A stretch of DNA of 64,000 nt, taken from NCBI GenBank assembly GCA_025451035.1, contig JANWLE010000069.1, positions 77,483 through 141,482 of the forward strand. The letters run 5' to 3'. Source of the stretch: Solirubrobacteraceae bacterium. Lineage in GTDB: Bacteria; Actinomycetota; Thermoleophilia; Solirubrobacterales; Solirubrobacteraceae. The notes under the pieces were generated by a model. That model was not told where the DNA came from, searched no databases, and worked only from the letters and a program-made list of their open reading frames with translations. The position numbers and the translations under genes were made by a program. Below, piece by piece: positions 45,718-56,996 of the stretch (its first letter is position 1; each line of letters opens with the position of its first letter).

Positions 45718-45870
45718 AAATCTCACCTTAGCCCTTGCTGGGGGAAACTCATGCATGGATCGCCTATGAGCGCTCAGCCCCGTCCACCGCGGGTCTTGTG
45801 CCACGGCCGCTTTAGCCGATCGCTCACCTCTCCTTCCGCCCCGCGCGTGACGGTCGGTCAGCGACCAAGC

Positions 45871-45876
45871 GATAAT
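45871..45876 (+). promoter_or_regulatory. Leaderless-type -10 element of purB
   Basis: GATAAT, then 7 bases (gaaaccc), then GTG 45884. This agrees with the start expected from PurB homology. Confidence 0.5.
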
Positions 45877-45883
45877 GAAACCC

Positions 45884-47179
<1,296 letters not shown>

Positions 47180-47225
47180 GACGCGGGGTCGTCAAGCGGG
47201 ATGGCTTATCTCCCGAGCGCGCTGC

Positions 47226-47231
47226 TAGCAT
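47226..47231 (+). promoter_or_regulatory. Leaderless-type -10 element of purC
   Basis: TAGCAT, then 8 bases, then GTG 47240. Confidence 0.4.
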
Positions 47232-47239
47232 CGCGCCCC

Positions 47240-48136
47240 GTGAGCACCGTAGCTGACCTCTCACTCATCGCCAGCGGGAAGGTCCGCGAGATGTACAGCC
47301 TCGACGGCGCCGGCGATCCCTGCCTGCTGATGGTCGCAAGCGACCGCATCTCTACCTACGACGCGGTCCATCCGACGCCGATCCCCGACAAGGGCAAGGT
47401 GCTGACGGGACTGTCGGTGTTCTGGTTTGAACGGACCGCGCAGATCGTCTCAAACCACCTGGTCTCCGCGACCGAGGGCGTCCCCGAGGATGCGCGCGGC
47501 CGCGCGATCGTCGTGCGCCGCCTGCAGATGCTGCCAGTCGAGTGCGTGGTGCGCGGCTACATCACCGGTTCCGGATGGAAGGACTATCTGGCGACTGGCA
47601 AGGTCTCCGGCGTGACACTGCCGGCCGGCCTGCGGGAGTCCCAGCAGCTACCCGAGCCGATCTTCACGCCCAGCACCAAGGCCGACGTAGGTCACGACGA
47701 GGCGATTGACTTCGACCGCGCGGCGGAGCTCATCGGCGACCGTGAGCTGATGGAGCGCGTGCGCCGCGTATCCATCGAGCTGTATTCGTTCGCCGCCGCG
47801 CACGCGAGCGAGCGCGGGGTCATCCTCGCCGATACGAAGTTCGAGTTCGGGGTGGACCAGAGCGGCGAGCTGGTGATCGGCGACGAGGTGCTGACCCCAG
47901 ATTCGAGCCGCTACTGGCCGCTTGAAGGCTACGCCGTAGGCAAGGGACAACCGAGCTTCGACAAGCAATACGTGCGCGACTGGGCCGCGGGGTCGGGCTG
48001 GGATAAGCGCCCGCCAGCACCCGCGATCCCGGAGGATGTGGTGGCCGGTACGCGCGCACGGTATCTCGAGGCCTATGAACTCATAACCGGCGAGCCATTT
48101 CAGCGGTGGCTCGACCGAACCGCCGCGAGCCGGTGA
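47240..48136 (+). CDS. purC: Phosphoribosylaminoimidazole-succinocarboxamide synthase
   Basis: PurC ligates aspartate to CAIR to form SAICAR. The 298 residues show IASGKVREMY at the N-terminus, VASDRISTYDAV, VECVVRGYITGSGWKDY, STKADVGHDEAID, GVILADTKFEFG and DEVLTPDSSRYWP. This is the long SAICAR-synthase form. GTG 47240 was chosen because the family start lies just there and TAGCAT is 8 bases upstream; an ATG at 47201 is the alternative. Its stop overlaps the purS start. Confidence 0.96.
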   Translation: MSTVADLSLIASGKVREMYSLDGAGDPCLLMVASDRISTYDAVHPTPIPDKGKVLTGLSVFWFERTAQIVSNHLVSATEGVPEDARGRAIVVRRLQMLPVECVVRGYITGSGWKDYLATGKVSGVTLPAGLRESQQLPEPIFTPSTKADVGHDEAIDFDRAAELIGDRELMERVRRVSIELYSFAAAHASERGVILADTKFEFGVDQSGELVIGDEVLTPDSSRYWPLEGYAVGKGQPSFDKQYVRDWAAGSGWDKRPPAPAIPEDVVAGTRARYLEAYELITGEPFQRWLDRTAASR

Positions 48137-48369
48137 TCCGCGCGCGCGTGCTGATTCGCCCGAAGGCGGGGATCCTCGACCCGCAGGGCGAGGCCGTTGA
48201 GCGGGCTCTGCCCGCACTGGGCTTCACCGGAGCGGCGAATGTCCATATCGGGCGCTTGGTCGAGCTGGACGTCGAGGATCCGCAACAGCTCGAGCCGATG
48301 TGCGAGAAGCTGCTGGCCAACCCGCTCATCGAGGACTACGAGGTGCAGCTCCTCGACGCCGGCAGCTGA
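48133..48369 (+). CDS. purS: FGAM synthase subunit PurS
   Basis: PurS is the small bridging subunit of the three-part FGAM synthase, with PurQ and PurL. The 78 residues read IRARVLIRPKAGILDPQGEAVER, GFTGAANVHIGRLVELDV and the C-terminal MCEKLLANPLIEDYEV. The start is GTG 48133, overlapping the purC stop (GTGA). This is the separate-subunit system, in keeping with the ~730-residue PurL downstream. Confidence 0.95.
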   Translation: MIRARVLIRPKAGILDPQGEAVERALPALGFTGAANVHIGRLVELDVEDPQQLEPMCEKLLANPLIEDYEVQLLDAGS

Positions 48370-48375
48370 CACGAA

Positions 48376-49050
48376 GTGAAGTTCGGCGTCCTCCAGTTTC
48401 CCGGCTCGTGCGACGAGGTCGATGCGCTCCAAGCGGCCCGTCACGTCGGCGACGCGGAGCTTATCTGGTACGGCGACAAGGACCTCAAGGGCGCAGACGC
48501 GATCATCGTGCCAGGTGGCTTCTCCTACGGCGACTACCTGCGGGCCGGCGCGATTGCGAGGTTTTCACCGGCGATGGAGTCGGTGGTCGCGTTCGCGAAC
48601 GGCGGTGGCCTGGTGCTCGGCATCTGCAACGGCTTTCAGGTGCTGTGTGAGGCGCATCTGCTTCCCGGCGCGCTGCTGCCGAACGCCAACCGCCGCTTCA
48701 CCTCAAGGCAGGTGCAGCTTGAGGTGATCCGCGCCGACAGTCGCTTTACCTGCGCATGTGCGGGCGGTCAACGACTGAGCATTCCCGCCAAGCACTCGTG
48801 GGGGCGCTACTACGCCAGCGAGCAGACGCTCGACGAGATGGAGCGGGCTGGCCAGCTCGTCCTTCGCTATGCGCCCGGTGAGAACTTCAACGGCTCGCTG
48901 CGCGACATAGCCGGCGTGTGCAACGAGGCCGGCAACGTGTTCGGCTTGATGCCCCATCCCGAGCACGCGGTTGACGAGCTGACCGGCTCGACCGACGGAC
49001 TGGCGATCTTCGAGTCGATGCGCCTCGCGCTAAAGGACAGCCGTGTCTAG
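48376..49050 (+). CDS. purQ: FGAM synthase glutaminase subunit PurQ
   Basis: PurQ releases ammonia from glutamine for PurL. The 224-residue class I glutamine amidotransferase has the nucleophile cysteine in [11 protein letters not shown] and the His/Glu pair in [10 protein letters not shown], with [14 protein letters not shown] at the N-terminus. The start is GTG 48376, 6 bases after purS. Its last 8 bases overlap the purL start. Confidence 0.97.
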   Translation: MKFGVLQFPGSCDEVDALQAARHVGDAELIWYGDKDLKGADAIIVPGGFSYGDYLRAGAIARFSPAMESVVAFANGGGLVLGICNGFQVLCEAHLLPGALLPNANRRFTSRQVQLEVIRADSRFTCACAGGQRLSIPAKHSWGRYYASEQTLDEMERAGQLVLRYAPGENFNGSLRDIAGVCNEAGNVFGLMPHPEHAVDELTGSTDGLAIFESMRLALKDSRV

Positions 49051-51235
49051 CGCTACGTTGCCGAGCCTGCAGGACGCGCTTGCGCTGGGGCTGACCCACG
49101 CCGAGTATGAGCTGATCTGCGAGAAGCACGGTGGTCCGCCGAACCGCCTCGAGCTCGCGATGTATTCGCTGTTGTGGAGCGAGCACTGTGCCTACAAGCA
49201 CTCCAAGAAGCTCTTGCGAACGCTTCCGACGGAGGGCCCCACGGTCGTCATGGGCCCCGGCGAGAACGCCGGTGTAGTCGACGTCGGCGGTGGGCTGGTT
49301 TGCGCGTTCAAGGTCGAGTCACACAACCATCCGAGCGCGGTCGAGCCATTTCAAGGCGCAGCGACTGGGGTCGGCGGGATCCTGCGCGACATCTTCGCGC
49401 TAGGCGCGCGCCCGATCGCGGTGCTCAACTCGCTGCGCTTCGGCGAACCCTCAAGCGAACGATCACGCTACCTACTGGATCATGCCGTCAGCGGCATCGG
49501 CCACTACGGCAACTCGATCGGTGTGCCGACAGTCGGCGGCGAGGTCTATTTCGAGGGCCCTTACGAGCAAAATTGCCTGGTCAACGCGATGGCGCTCGGG
49601 CTGTGTGCGCGCGAGCAGATCGTGCGCAGCGCCGCGAGCGGCGTCGGCAACCTAGTCGTGCTGTTCGGCGCGCGCACCGGTCGCGATGGCATCGGTGGCG
49701 CCTCGGTGCTCGCCTCCGCCGAGTTCGGCGAGGCAGACGAGGACAAGCGACCCACAGTCCAGGTCGGTGATCCCTTCGAGGAGTCCAAGCTGCTGGAGTG
49801 CTCGCTGGAGCTGGTGGCAGCAGGGCTGCTCGTCTGCCTACAGGACCTGGGGGCTGCGGGCCTGACCTCCTCGGCTGCCGAGATGGCCTCCAAGGGCGGC
49901 GTCGGCCTCGATCTGCACGTCGACCGCGTCCCGCTGCGCGAGGCGGACATGGAGCCGTTTGAGGTCATGGTCTCGGAGTCCCAGGAGCGGATGCTGTGCG
50001 TGGTCGAGCCGAAGAACGTCCCGATGGTGCTCGAGCTTTGCGAGAAGTGGGAGGTCAACGCCAGCGCGATCGGCCAAGTCACCGACAGTGGGCGGATACG
50101 CGTCTTTCAAGCGGAGCGGCTAATCGGCGACATGCCCGTGGTGGCGCTTGTCGACGAATGCCCCCTCTATGACCTGGAGCCGGCTAAGCCGCAACGGCAG
50201 CTGTATGCCCCAAGCCGCCCCACGCTCGAGCGTGGGGCCTCGCTGGCGCGGACGCTGCTTGCGCTGATCGGGTCTCCCAACCTCGCCTCGCGCAGGCCGC
50301 TGTTCGAGCAGTACGACTCAATCGTGCAGTCACGCACGGTGGCGCGGCCCGGCCAGGCAGACGCCGCTGTGCTCAAGCTTGCCGACGGCGGAGCGCTCGC
50401 CGTCTCGATCGATGGCAATGGCAGGCGTGTGGCCGCAGACCCTTACTGGGGAACGGTGGCGGTGGTGCTCGAGTGCGCGGCGAACCTCGCCTGCGTTGGC
50501 GCGCAGCCACTCGGCGCCACCAACAACCTCAACTTCGGCAACCCGGAGAAGCCGCACATCGCCTGGCAGCTGACCGAAGCAGTCCGCGGTCTGGGCGACG
50601 CCTGCCGGGCGCTGCAGACGCCGATTGTGGGCGGGAATGTCTCGCTCTACAACGAGGCTGCCCAGGGCGGCCCGATCTACCCTACCCCGGTCATCGGCAT
50701 GGTCGGTAGGATGCCCGACGCCTCCCGCGCCTGTGGGCTCGGCTTTCGTCGCGAGGGCGACGCGATCGCACTCGCTGGCGAGTTCAAGCCCTCGCTCGCG
50801 GCCAGTGAGCTAGCCAAGCTGCTCGGCGAGGAGCTGCCCGACGGCCTGCCGGAGATCGAAATCGACCTCGTCGCGGTGAGCCTGCTGGCTGTGCGGGAGG
50901 CGGTGCGCTCCGGTGAATTGAGCAGCGCCCACGACATCGCCGAGGGTGGGCTTGCGGTGGCGCTCAGCGAGTGCTGCCTGGCGGGCGGCGTCGGCGCACG
51001 CGTGACTGTGCCCGCCGCCGAGCCGCTCAGCGCTCTCTTTGGCGAGGCGGCGGGCGGGTTCGTGCTCAGCGGTCCCGCGGATGTGCTCGAGCGCCTGGGG
51101 ACGAGCACCAACTTGAGGGTGATCGGCGAGGTTGGCGGCCAGACGCTGCAGATCGAGCACTCAGATGGTCTGCTCGAGTGCTCGCTGGAGCAGATGATGC
51201 AGGCCAGCGGTTCACTGGGCGAGCTGTTTCCATAG
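49043..51235 (+). CDS. purL: FGAM synthase large subunit PurL
   Basis: PurL uses ATP to convert FGAR to FGAM with ammonia from PurQ. The 730-residue protein is the small (Bacillus-type) PurL. It has [17 protein letters not shown], the ATP-site [66 protein letters not shown] and [11 protein letters not shown]. The start is GTG 49043, overlapping purQ. A TAGGTT-N6-GTG element immediately after its end starts purF. Confidence 0.98.
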   Translation: MSSATLPSLQDALALGLTHAEYELICEKHGGPPNRLELAMYSLLWSEHCAYKHSKKLLRTLPTEGPTVVMGPGENAGVVDVGGGLVCAFKVESHNHPSAVEPFQGAATGVGGILRDIFALGARPIAVLNSLRFGEPSSERSRYLLDHAVSGIGHYGNSIGVPTVGGEVYFEGPYEQNCLVNAMALGLCAREQIVRSAASGVGNLVVLFGARTGRDGIGGASVLASAEFGEADEDKRPTVQVGDPFEESKLLECSLELVAAGLLVCLQDLGAAGLTSSAAEMASKGGVGLDLHVDRVPLREADMEPFEVMVSESQERMLCVVEPKNVPMVLELCEKWEVNASAIGQVTDSGRIRVFQAERLIGDMPVVALVDECPLYDLEPAKPQRQLYAPSRPTLERGASLARTLLALIGSPNLASRRPLFEQYDSIVQSRTVARPGQADAAVLKLADGGALAVSIDGNGRRVAADPYWGTVAVVLECAANLACVGAQPLGATNNLNFGNPEKPHIAWQLTEAVRGLGDACRALQTPIVGGNVSLYNEAAQGGPIYPTPVIGMVGRMPDASRACGLGFRREGDAIALAGEFKPSLAASELAKLLGEELPDGLPEIEIDLVAVSLLAVREAVRSGELSSAHDIAEGGLAVALSECCLAGGVGARVTVPAAEPLSALFGEAAGGFVLSGPADVLERLGTSTNLRVIGEVGGQTLQIEHSDGLLECSLEQMMQASGSLGELFP

Positions 51236-51246
51236 CCTGCTGGTGC

Positions 51247-51252
51247 TAGGTT
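51247..51252 (+). promoter_or_regulatory. Leaderless-type -10 element of purF
   Basis: TAGGTT, then 6 bases (gttggt), then GTG 51259. There is no Shine-Dalgarno. Confidence 0.5.
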
Positions 51253-51258
51253 GTTGGT

Positions 51259-52806
51259 GTGAGGCATGGCCAGGATCGCCGGGATGGTGATCAATCTCCT
51301 CAGATGAGCCGGCTATCTGATGGCGGCTCTGCGGTGACGTCTACCCGCGATGGCCCGCGTGACGAGTGCGGGGTGTTCGGGCTGTATGCGCCCGGGCACG
51401 ATGCCTCGCGGTTGTCGTTCTTCGCCTTGTATGCGCTGCAGCACCGCGGACAGGAGTCGGCTGGTATCGCGGCCGCGGACAGGGGCGGGCACATCATCAC
51501 CCGACGTGAGCTGGGACTGGTCAACCAGGTGTTCACCGAGAACGATCTGCACACGCTCGCGGGCGAGCTCGCGATTGGGCACGTGCGCTACTCCACGACC
51601 GGCTCAAACGCGTGGGAGAACTCACAGCCAGTGCAGCGCTCGGCCGGAACCAACGGCTCCCACCGGGAGCTCGCGCTGGCTCACAACGGCAATCTCATCA
51701 ACGCGGTCGAGCTTCACCGCGAGATGCTCGAGGCCGGGGTCACTTTCAGCTCCACCTCTGACTCGGAGATCATCGCTGCGCTGATCGCGACACACCCAAG
51801 CGCGGACGTCGAGGACGCGATCGCTGAGGTGCTGCCGAGATTGAAGGGAGCGTTCTCGGTCGTCGTGATGACCAAGGACCGGGTCGTCGCCTTCCGTGAC
51901 CCTCACGGCCTGCGCCCGCTCGCGCTCGGGGCGCTCGAGCCCGGGGACGACGGCGAGGTGCGCTACTGCGTGGCCAGCGAGTCGTGCGCGTTCGACATCA
52001 TCGGCGCGAGCTTCATCCGCGACGTCGAGCCGGGGGAGGTCGTGACGCTCGATGAGTGCGGCCTGACCTCCCGCCAGGTTATGCCGGGCGAGCGTCGCGC
52101 GTTCTGCATCTTTGAGTACATCTACTTCGCGCGTCCGGACTCACGCATGAACGACCAGGTGCTGCAGGTCGCCCGCGGGCGCATGGGCGAGATCCTATGG
52201 CGAGAGGCCCCGGTGGACGCCGATCTGGTGATCGCCGTGCCCGACTCCGGCAATGCCGCTGCGCGTGGCTTGGCGCGGGCGGCTGGCTTGCCGCAGGACG
52301 ACGGCTTCGTCAAGAACCGATATGTCGCGCGCACGTTCATCCAGCCGGGCCAGGAGCTGCGCAAGCACGGGTTGCGCCTGAAGTTCAACCCGCTGCCCGA
52401 GGTCGTCGGCGGCAAGCGGCTTGTGGTCGTGGACGACTCGATCGTGCGCGGCAACACGACCCGTCAGATCGTGCAGATGCTGCGCGACGCTGGCGCCGCC
52501 GAGGTGCACATGCGCATCTCGGCGCCGCCGATCAAGCATCCCTGCCACTACGGCATCGACATGTCGACGCGCGAGGAGATGATCGCCCACGATCGTACGG
52601 TGCAGGAAATTGCAGAGGAGCTTGGCTGCACCTCCCTTCACTACCTGTCGCTGGAGGGGGTGTATGAGGCGGTGAGGGGAAGTCGCGAGAATCACTGCGA
52701 CGCTTGTTTCAGCGGCTCCTACCCGCTGGAGGGAACAGGTCAGGCGCGGGGCAAGTACGCGCTCGAGGAGTCAACTGGACCAGTCCTGCCGCTGGTACAG
52801 GCCTAA
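51259..52806 (+). CDS. purF: Amidophosphoribosyltransferase
   Basis: PurF commits PRPP to purine synthesis by forming phosphoribosylamine. The 515-residue precursor has the N-terminal nucleophile cysteine in RDECGVFGLYAP at residue 37 from GTG 51259, so a propeptide of 36 residues would be removed. The PRPP loop is VVVDDSIVRGNTTRQIV. Cysteines in the C-terminal ENHCDACFSGSYP match the Bacillus-type 4Fe-4S enzyme. An ATG at 51304 would give a shorter propeptide. The leaderless element favours 51259. Confidence 0.96.
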   Translation: MRHGQDRRDGDQSPQMSRLSDGGSAVTSTRDGPRDECGVFGLYAPGHDASRLSFFALYALQHRGQESAGIAAADRGGHIITRRELGLVNQVFTENDLHTLAGELAIGHVRYSTTGSNAWENSQPVQRSAGTNGSHRELALAHNGNLINAVELHREMLEAGVTFSSTSDSEIIAALIATHPSADVEDAIAEVLPRLKGAFSVVVMTKDRVVAFRDPHGLRPLALGALEPGDDGEVRYCVASESCAFDIIGASFIRDVEPGEVVTLDECGLTSRQVMPGERRAFCIFEYIYFARPDSRMNDQVLQVARGRMGEILWREAPVDADLVIAVPDSGNAAARGLARAAGLPQDDGFVKNRYVARTFIQPGQELRKHGLRLKFNPLPEVVGGKRLVVVDDSIVRGNTTRQIVQMLRDAGAAEVHMRISAPPIKHPCHYGIDMSTREEMIAHDRTVQEIAEELGCTSLHYLSLEGVYEAVRGSRENHCDACFSGSYPLEGTGQARGKYALEESTGPVLPLVQA

Positions 52807-52824
52807 AAAGCGCTGCGAACGAGG

Positions 52825-52974
52825 CTAGAGAATTTTGTCCTCGCGTGCGGCTGAGGCGTCGTTGTAGCGGTTGTTATATGGGCGTGGGGTGATGATCTCC
52901 CCGCCAGGGAGCGAGCGCAACGCGTTGGCGAGCGCCGCGATCACCACGCCTATGACTATCAGTGAATCAAGCAC
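52825..52974 (-). CDS. Small single-helix membrane protein, 49 residues
   Basis: This short gene on the strand opposite purF-purN starts at GTG 52974, 5 bases after a full AAAGGAGGT. It encodes a hydrophobic helix (LDSLIVIGVVIAALANAL), then SLPGGEIITPRPYNNRYND and a charged end. The strong ribosome site plus a membrane helix argue for a real gene. I do not recognise the family. A longer frame upstream is not needed. Confidence 0.6.
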   Translation of the reverse strand: MLDSLIVIGVVIAALANALRSLPGGEIITPRPYNNRYNDASAAREDKIL

Positions 52975-53142
52975 GAGAGACCTCCTTTTTCGGCGCGTTT
53001 TGCGCAGTCTCCGTAAGAGTGATACCGCCGCCTCAGTGGGCCTTCTGTGAGGTGAGTCACAGCCTGTGCTCACGGCATCCTGCGGCTCGATGACCCACCC
53101 GCGTGAGGGTCAGTGCAGGCGGAGCGTTATCGTCCCCGCCCA

Positions 53143-53772
<630 letters not shown>

Positions 53773-53833
53773 CGGTCGCGATCGCAGGGCAAGGCCCCGG
53801 CCGATCGCATAGGTGGATAGTCTGCGAGTCCAG

Positions 53834-55450
53834 ATGAGTGCCGAGGACGAGAGCTCTGTCACCGCAAGGGAGATGCAGGGCGCTGCACCCGGGCAGGTAA
53901 GGGTGAGCCGGGCCTTGCTTTCGGTGTCGGATAAGACGGGCATCGTTGATTTCGCCCGCGGTCTCGCTGACCTGGGGATCGAGATCGTCTCCACCGGGGG
54001 GACCGCCCGGACCCTCAGCGAGGCTGGTCTTCCCGTGCGCGCGATCGAGGATTTCACCGGTTTCCCGGAGATGATGGATGGCCGTGTCAAGACGCTTCAC
54101 CCGCGCCTTTATGCGGGGCTGTTGGCGGTGCGCAGCGAGGAGAGCCATCTGCTGGCCGCCGCAGAGCACGGGATCGAGCCGGTGGACCTCGTATGCGTGA
54201 ACCTGTATCCGTTCGAGCAGACCCTTGCCCGCGGTGACGCGACCGAAGAGGAGATAGTCGAGAACATCGATATCGGCGGCCCGACGATGATCCGGGCGGC
54301 CGCTAAGAACAGCGCGTATGCCGCAGTCGTAGTCGACCCGACCGACTATGCGGGCGTGCTTGCGGAGCTCCGCGGATCTGGTGGGCAGATATCGCTCGAC
54401 ATGCGCGCTCGGCTGCGAGCCACCGCGTTCGCATGCACCGCGCGTTACGACGCCGCTATCTCGCGCTGGTGTGCAAGCAAACTGTACGAGGGCTTTCCCC
54501 CGACGTGGGCGGCGAGCTACCGGAAGGTCATGGATCTGCGCTACGGGGAGAACCCCCACCAGCAGGCCGCCTACTACGCCGAAGCGGGCGCGCGCACCCA
54601 CCTACTCGACGGGGTCATCCAGCTGCACGGCAAGGAGCTGTCGTTCAACAACCTGCTCGACTTGTCTTCCGCGCGCGAGCTGGTAGAAGAGTTCGAGGAG
54701 CCCGCATGCGCGATTCTCAAGCACAACAACCCCTGCGGCTGCGCTTTGGGCGAGAGCGGGCAGATCGCCTACGAACGGGCCTTCGCGTGCGACCCATTGA
54801 GCGCATTCGGCGGCGTTATAGCTGTGAACCGGCCCGTCGACCGCGCCTTCGCCGAGGTGCTGTCCGAGCAGTTCGTTGAGGTGCTGCTCGCCCCTGGCTT
54901 CAACCAGGAGGCGCTCGAGGTGCTCACCCGCAAGAAGAACGTGCGCCTGCTCGAACTGGCCGAGTGGCACAAGCAGCCGGCGGGGGTCGAGGAGAAGCCT
55001 GTGCTTGGCGGGGTGCTCGCGCAGACTCGCGACGTAGTCAGCGAGACCCGCGAGCAGATGCAGACCGTCACCGGCACACAACCCAGCGAGGAACAGTGGG
55101 ATGACCTTCTGTTCGCCTGGCGCGTTTGCCGACATGTTCGCTCCAACGCGATCGTGATCGCCCACCGGCGGGCGACGATCGGCATCGGCGCGGGCCAGAT
55201 GAGCCGCGTCGATGCGGTGAGCATCGCCGTGGAGAAGGCTCGTGCTGCCCAGCCTGAGCTTATGGCTGGATCCGCTTTGGCTTCGGACGCGTTCTTCCCC
55301 TTCTCCGATGGGCCGGAGCTTGCGATCAAGGCCGGTGTCACGGCGATCATCCAGCCGGGCGGATCAGTTCGCGACCAAGACACGATCTCCCTCGCGGATG
55401 ACTCCGGCGTAGCAATGGTGATGACCGGCGTCCGTCACTTCCGCCACTGA
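53834..55450 (+). CDS. purH: Bifunctional AICAR transformylase/IMP cyclohydrolase
   Basis: PurH performs the last two steps to IMP. The 538 residues start with a roughly 26-residue leader, then RALLSVSDKTGIVDFARGL (IMP cyclohydrolase domain), GRVKTLHPRLYAGLLA, the transformylase region DLRYGENPHQQAAYY, LKHNNPCGCALG and SAFGGVIAVN. A GTG at 53813 is an alternative start. ATG 53834 has TAGTCT 10 bases upstream. It ends convergent with the diguanylate cyclase gene. Confidence 0.97.
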   Translation: MSAEDESSVTAREMQGAAPGQVRVSRALLSVSDKTGIVDFARGLADLGIEIVSTGGTARTLSEAGLPVRAIEDFTGFPEMMDGRVKTLHPRLYAGLLAVRSEESHLLAAAEHGIEPVDLVCVNLYPFEQTLARGDATEEEIVENIDIGGPTMIRAAAKNSAYAAVVVDPTDYAGVLAELRGSGGQISLDMRARLRATAFACTARYDAAISRWCASKLYEGFPPTWAASYRKVMDLRYGENPHQQAAYYAEAGARTHLLDGVIQLHGKELSFNNLLDLSSARELVEEFEEPACAILKHNNPCGCALGESGQIAYERAFACDPLSAFGGVIAVNRPVDRAFAEVLSEQFVEVLLAPGFNQEALEVLTRKKNVRLLELAEWHKQPAGVEEKPVLGGVLAQTRDVVSETREQMQTVTGTQPSEEQWDDLLFAWRVCRHVRSNAIVIAHRRATIGIGAGQMSRVDAVSIAVEKARAAQPELMAGSALASDAFFPFSDGPELAIKAGVTAIIQPGGSVRDQDTISLADDSGVAMVMTGVRHFRH

Positions 55451-55462
55451 CGGGTGTGTGGA

Positions 55463-55487
55463 GTAGCTGGCGCTGAAGCAGCGCTAC
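55463..55487. terminator. Hairpin between convergent purH and diguanylate cyclase
   Basis: GCGCT-gaagc-AGCGC with outer GTA/TAC pairs and a 4-base bulge. It can serve both genes. There is no T-tract. Confidence 0.35.
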
Positions 55488-55494
55488 GGGGTAG

Positions 55495-56586
55495 TCAGAC
55501 AGCAAGCCGCAGCGCCTGCTCGTCGGCGTCCGCCGCGGCGAGCCTTGTTGCCTTTGGGCTGGCGACAACGACCCGGTTGCGGCCTGTTCGCTTGGCCTCA
55601 TAGAGGGCTTCGTCGGCGGCCTTGAACAATCCTTCATAGTCGACTGACTCTCCCAGGCCAGTGCTCAGGCCAAGCGAGATCGTGACCTGCATACCGGTCG
55701 GTCGCAGCTGCTCCATCGTGGCACGCAGCCGCTCGGCTGTTTTCTGCGCGTCGGCGGAGCCAATACCGGGCAGCACGATCAAGAACTCCTCACCCCCGAG
55801 GCGGTAGGCGAGCTCGAAAGAGCGCAGTTGCTTGCGTAGCTCGTAGGCGATGTCCTGCAGCACCGCGTCTCCGCGGTCGTGGCCACAGCTGTCGTTGATC
55901 GCCTTGAAGTTGTCGACGTCACACAGCAGCAGGCTCACTGGCTGGCCGCTGAGCCGCGCCTGATAGGTGATCTCGATGAATCTCGGTAGGAGCGTGTTGC
56001 GATTGAACAGGCCAGTGAGTGGGTCGAGGATCGCCTCGCCGCGATGATGCAGCTCGGCGTCCTCCAACGCCCATACGATCGAGACGACCCCGGCGAGCAG
56101 CGCGAGCGTAGCTATGAGCAGGACGGGATCGTGAAATGTGGAGCGGGGATCAACACCGATGGTTGAGATCAAAATCAGGACGATGGTGAGGACCAGTGCC
56201 GCCACCACCACCCGAGGACGAAAGCGTGCTGCCACCATTGCGCTCGGAAGAACCATCCAGGGAAGGGCTGGGCTCTGCGGCCCGCCGCTGAACGCAACCC
56301 CCACGCTCAAAAGCAGCAGCGTGATCACGATCGCCGCAGCGCTCACGATCTCCGGCCTCGGGCTCGTGTGGATCCGCCTTTCGACGTTCACGAAGTTGAG
56401 TGTCGCCAGGGCAAACAGGACTAGCGTCCACCAGCCGACCCAAGGAGCGGAGGCGAGCAGCGCGACACCGACTGCGATCGACCCGATCATCCTGATCACG
56501 CGGACACGATCGTTGCCGTCGATGACGCGGGCGCGATCGAGCTCCGTCGGACACAGCCACCAACCGGTCTTCTGCCTCGCGCTCAT
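55495..56586 (-). CDS. Membrane diguanylate cyclase (GGDEF)
   Basis: This enzyme would make the second messenger c-di-GMP. The 363 residues have about five hydrophobic segments in the first 175, with no recognised sensor domain, then a GGDEF domain at about 185-345. The active-site motif is GGEEF in AYRLGGEEFLIVLPG, and NTLLPRFIEI plus VSLLLCDVDNFKAINDSCGHDRGD are intact. At the product-inhibition site the usual RxxD reads RSFE. ATG 56586 was chosen; an in-frame start up to 56730 is possible. It is divergent from the large secreted protein, which may be a c-di-GMP-linked surface function. Confidence 0.9.
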   Translation of the reverse strand: MSARQKTGWWLCPTELDRARVIDGNDRVRVIRMIGSIAVGVALLASAPWVGWWTLVLFALATLNFVNVERRIHTSPRPEIVSAAAIVITLLLLSVGVAFSGGPQSPALPWMVLPSAMVAARFRPRVVVAALVLTIVLILISTIGVDPRSTFHDPVLLIATLALLAGVVSIVWALEDAELHHRGEAILDPLTGLFNRNTLLPRFIEITYQARLSGQPVSLLLCDVDNFKAINDSCGHDRGDAVLQDIAYELRKQLRSFELAYRLGGEEFLIVLPGIGSADAQKTAERLRATMEQLRPTGMQVTISLGLSTGLGESVDYEGLFKAADEALYEAKRTGRNRVVVASPKATRLAAADADEQALRLAV

Positions 56587-56996
56587 CACCGACGGTTCGG
56601 CATCCCACTTCCTGACCTTGAGGGGGTAGCGAGCTCTACGCCGCAAAATGGCAGGACTTGGGTTAGGGGCAGTCGACGTATGTTTGACCGCCAGGAGAGG
56701 GTAACCAGAGCTGGGCCTACGCTTGGTCAAGCGCCAGGCGCGGCCTGCCCATTCAAGTCAACGGTCACCTGCAATCAAATGGAATAAGGCAGGATCGAGG
56801 GGAACATCTTTTTACAGGAAGCCTGTCGTCATAGGAATGGCCAAAAAGGCCAACTGGGGCCCGTTGCTTTGGCCATCAGGGACATGCGGTTTTTCCGCAG
56901 ATATCTGCTTGCATCTACCGATGGCGCGACCTTTAGCCCTACCTAGCGTTGCCGTGAGGAGATGAGGTTTGCGACGCCAACAGGAGGAGAGTCGTC
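56587..56996 (+). promoter_or_regulatory. 410-base non-coding region with a cluster of compact hairpins
   Basis: No convincing gene is seen. The plus strand holds ACAGG-aag-CCTGT (56814-56826), TGGCC-aaaaa-GGCCA (56838-56852), TGCGG-ttttt-CCGCA (56885-56899) and the perfect palindrome GCAGATATCTGC (56897-56908). The second hairpin competes with a longer pairing of TGGCCAAA (56838-56845) with TTTGGCCA (56868-56875). GGAGGAG lies 7 bases before ATG 56997. It looks like a structured leader of the secreted protein gene. It did not match the c-di-GMP riboswitch consensus. Confidence 0.5.

Noticed and set aside
56760-56960. c-di-GMP (GEMM) riboswitch before the secreted protein gene
   Set aside because: A short TACCGATGG resembles the end of that class, but the core GGCAAA and GCAAAGCC segments are missing.
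56723-56965. 80-residue plus-strand protein in the diguanylate cyclase leader region
   Set aside because: Mixed codon use, no ribosome site, and it lies across the hairpin cluster; not a recognisable protein.
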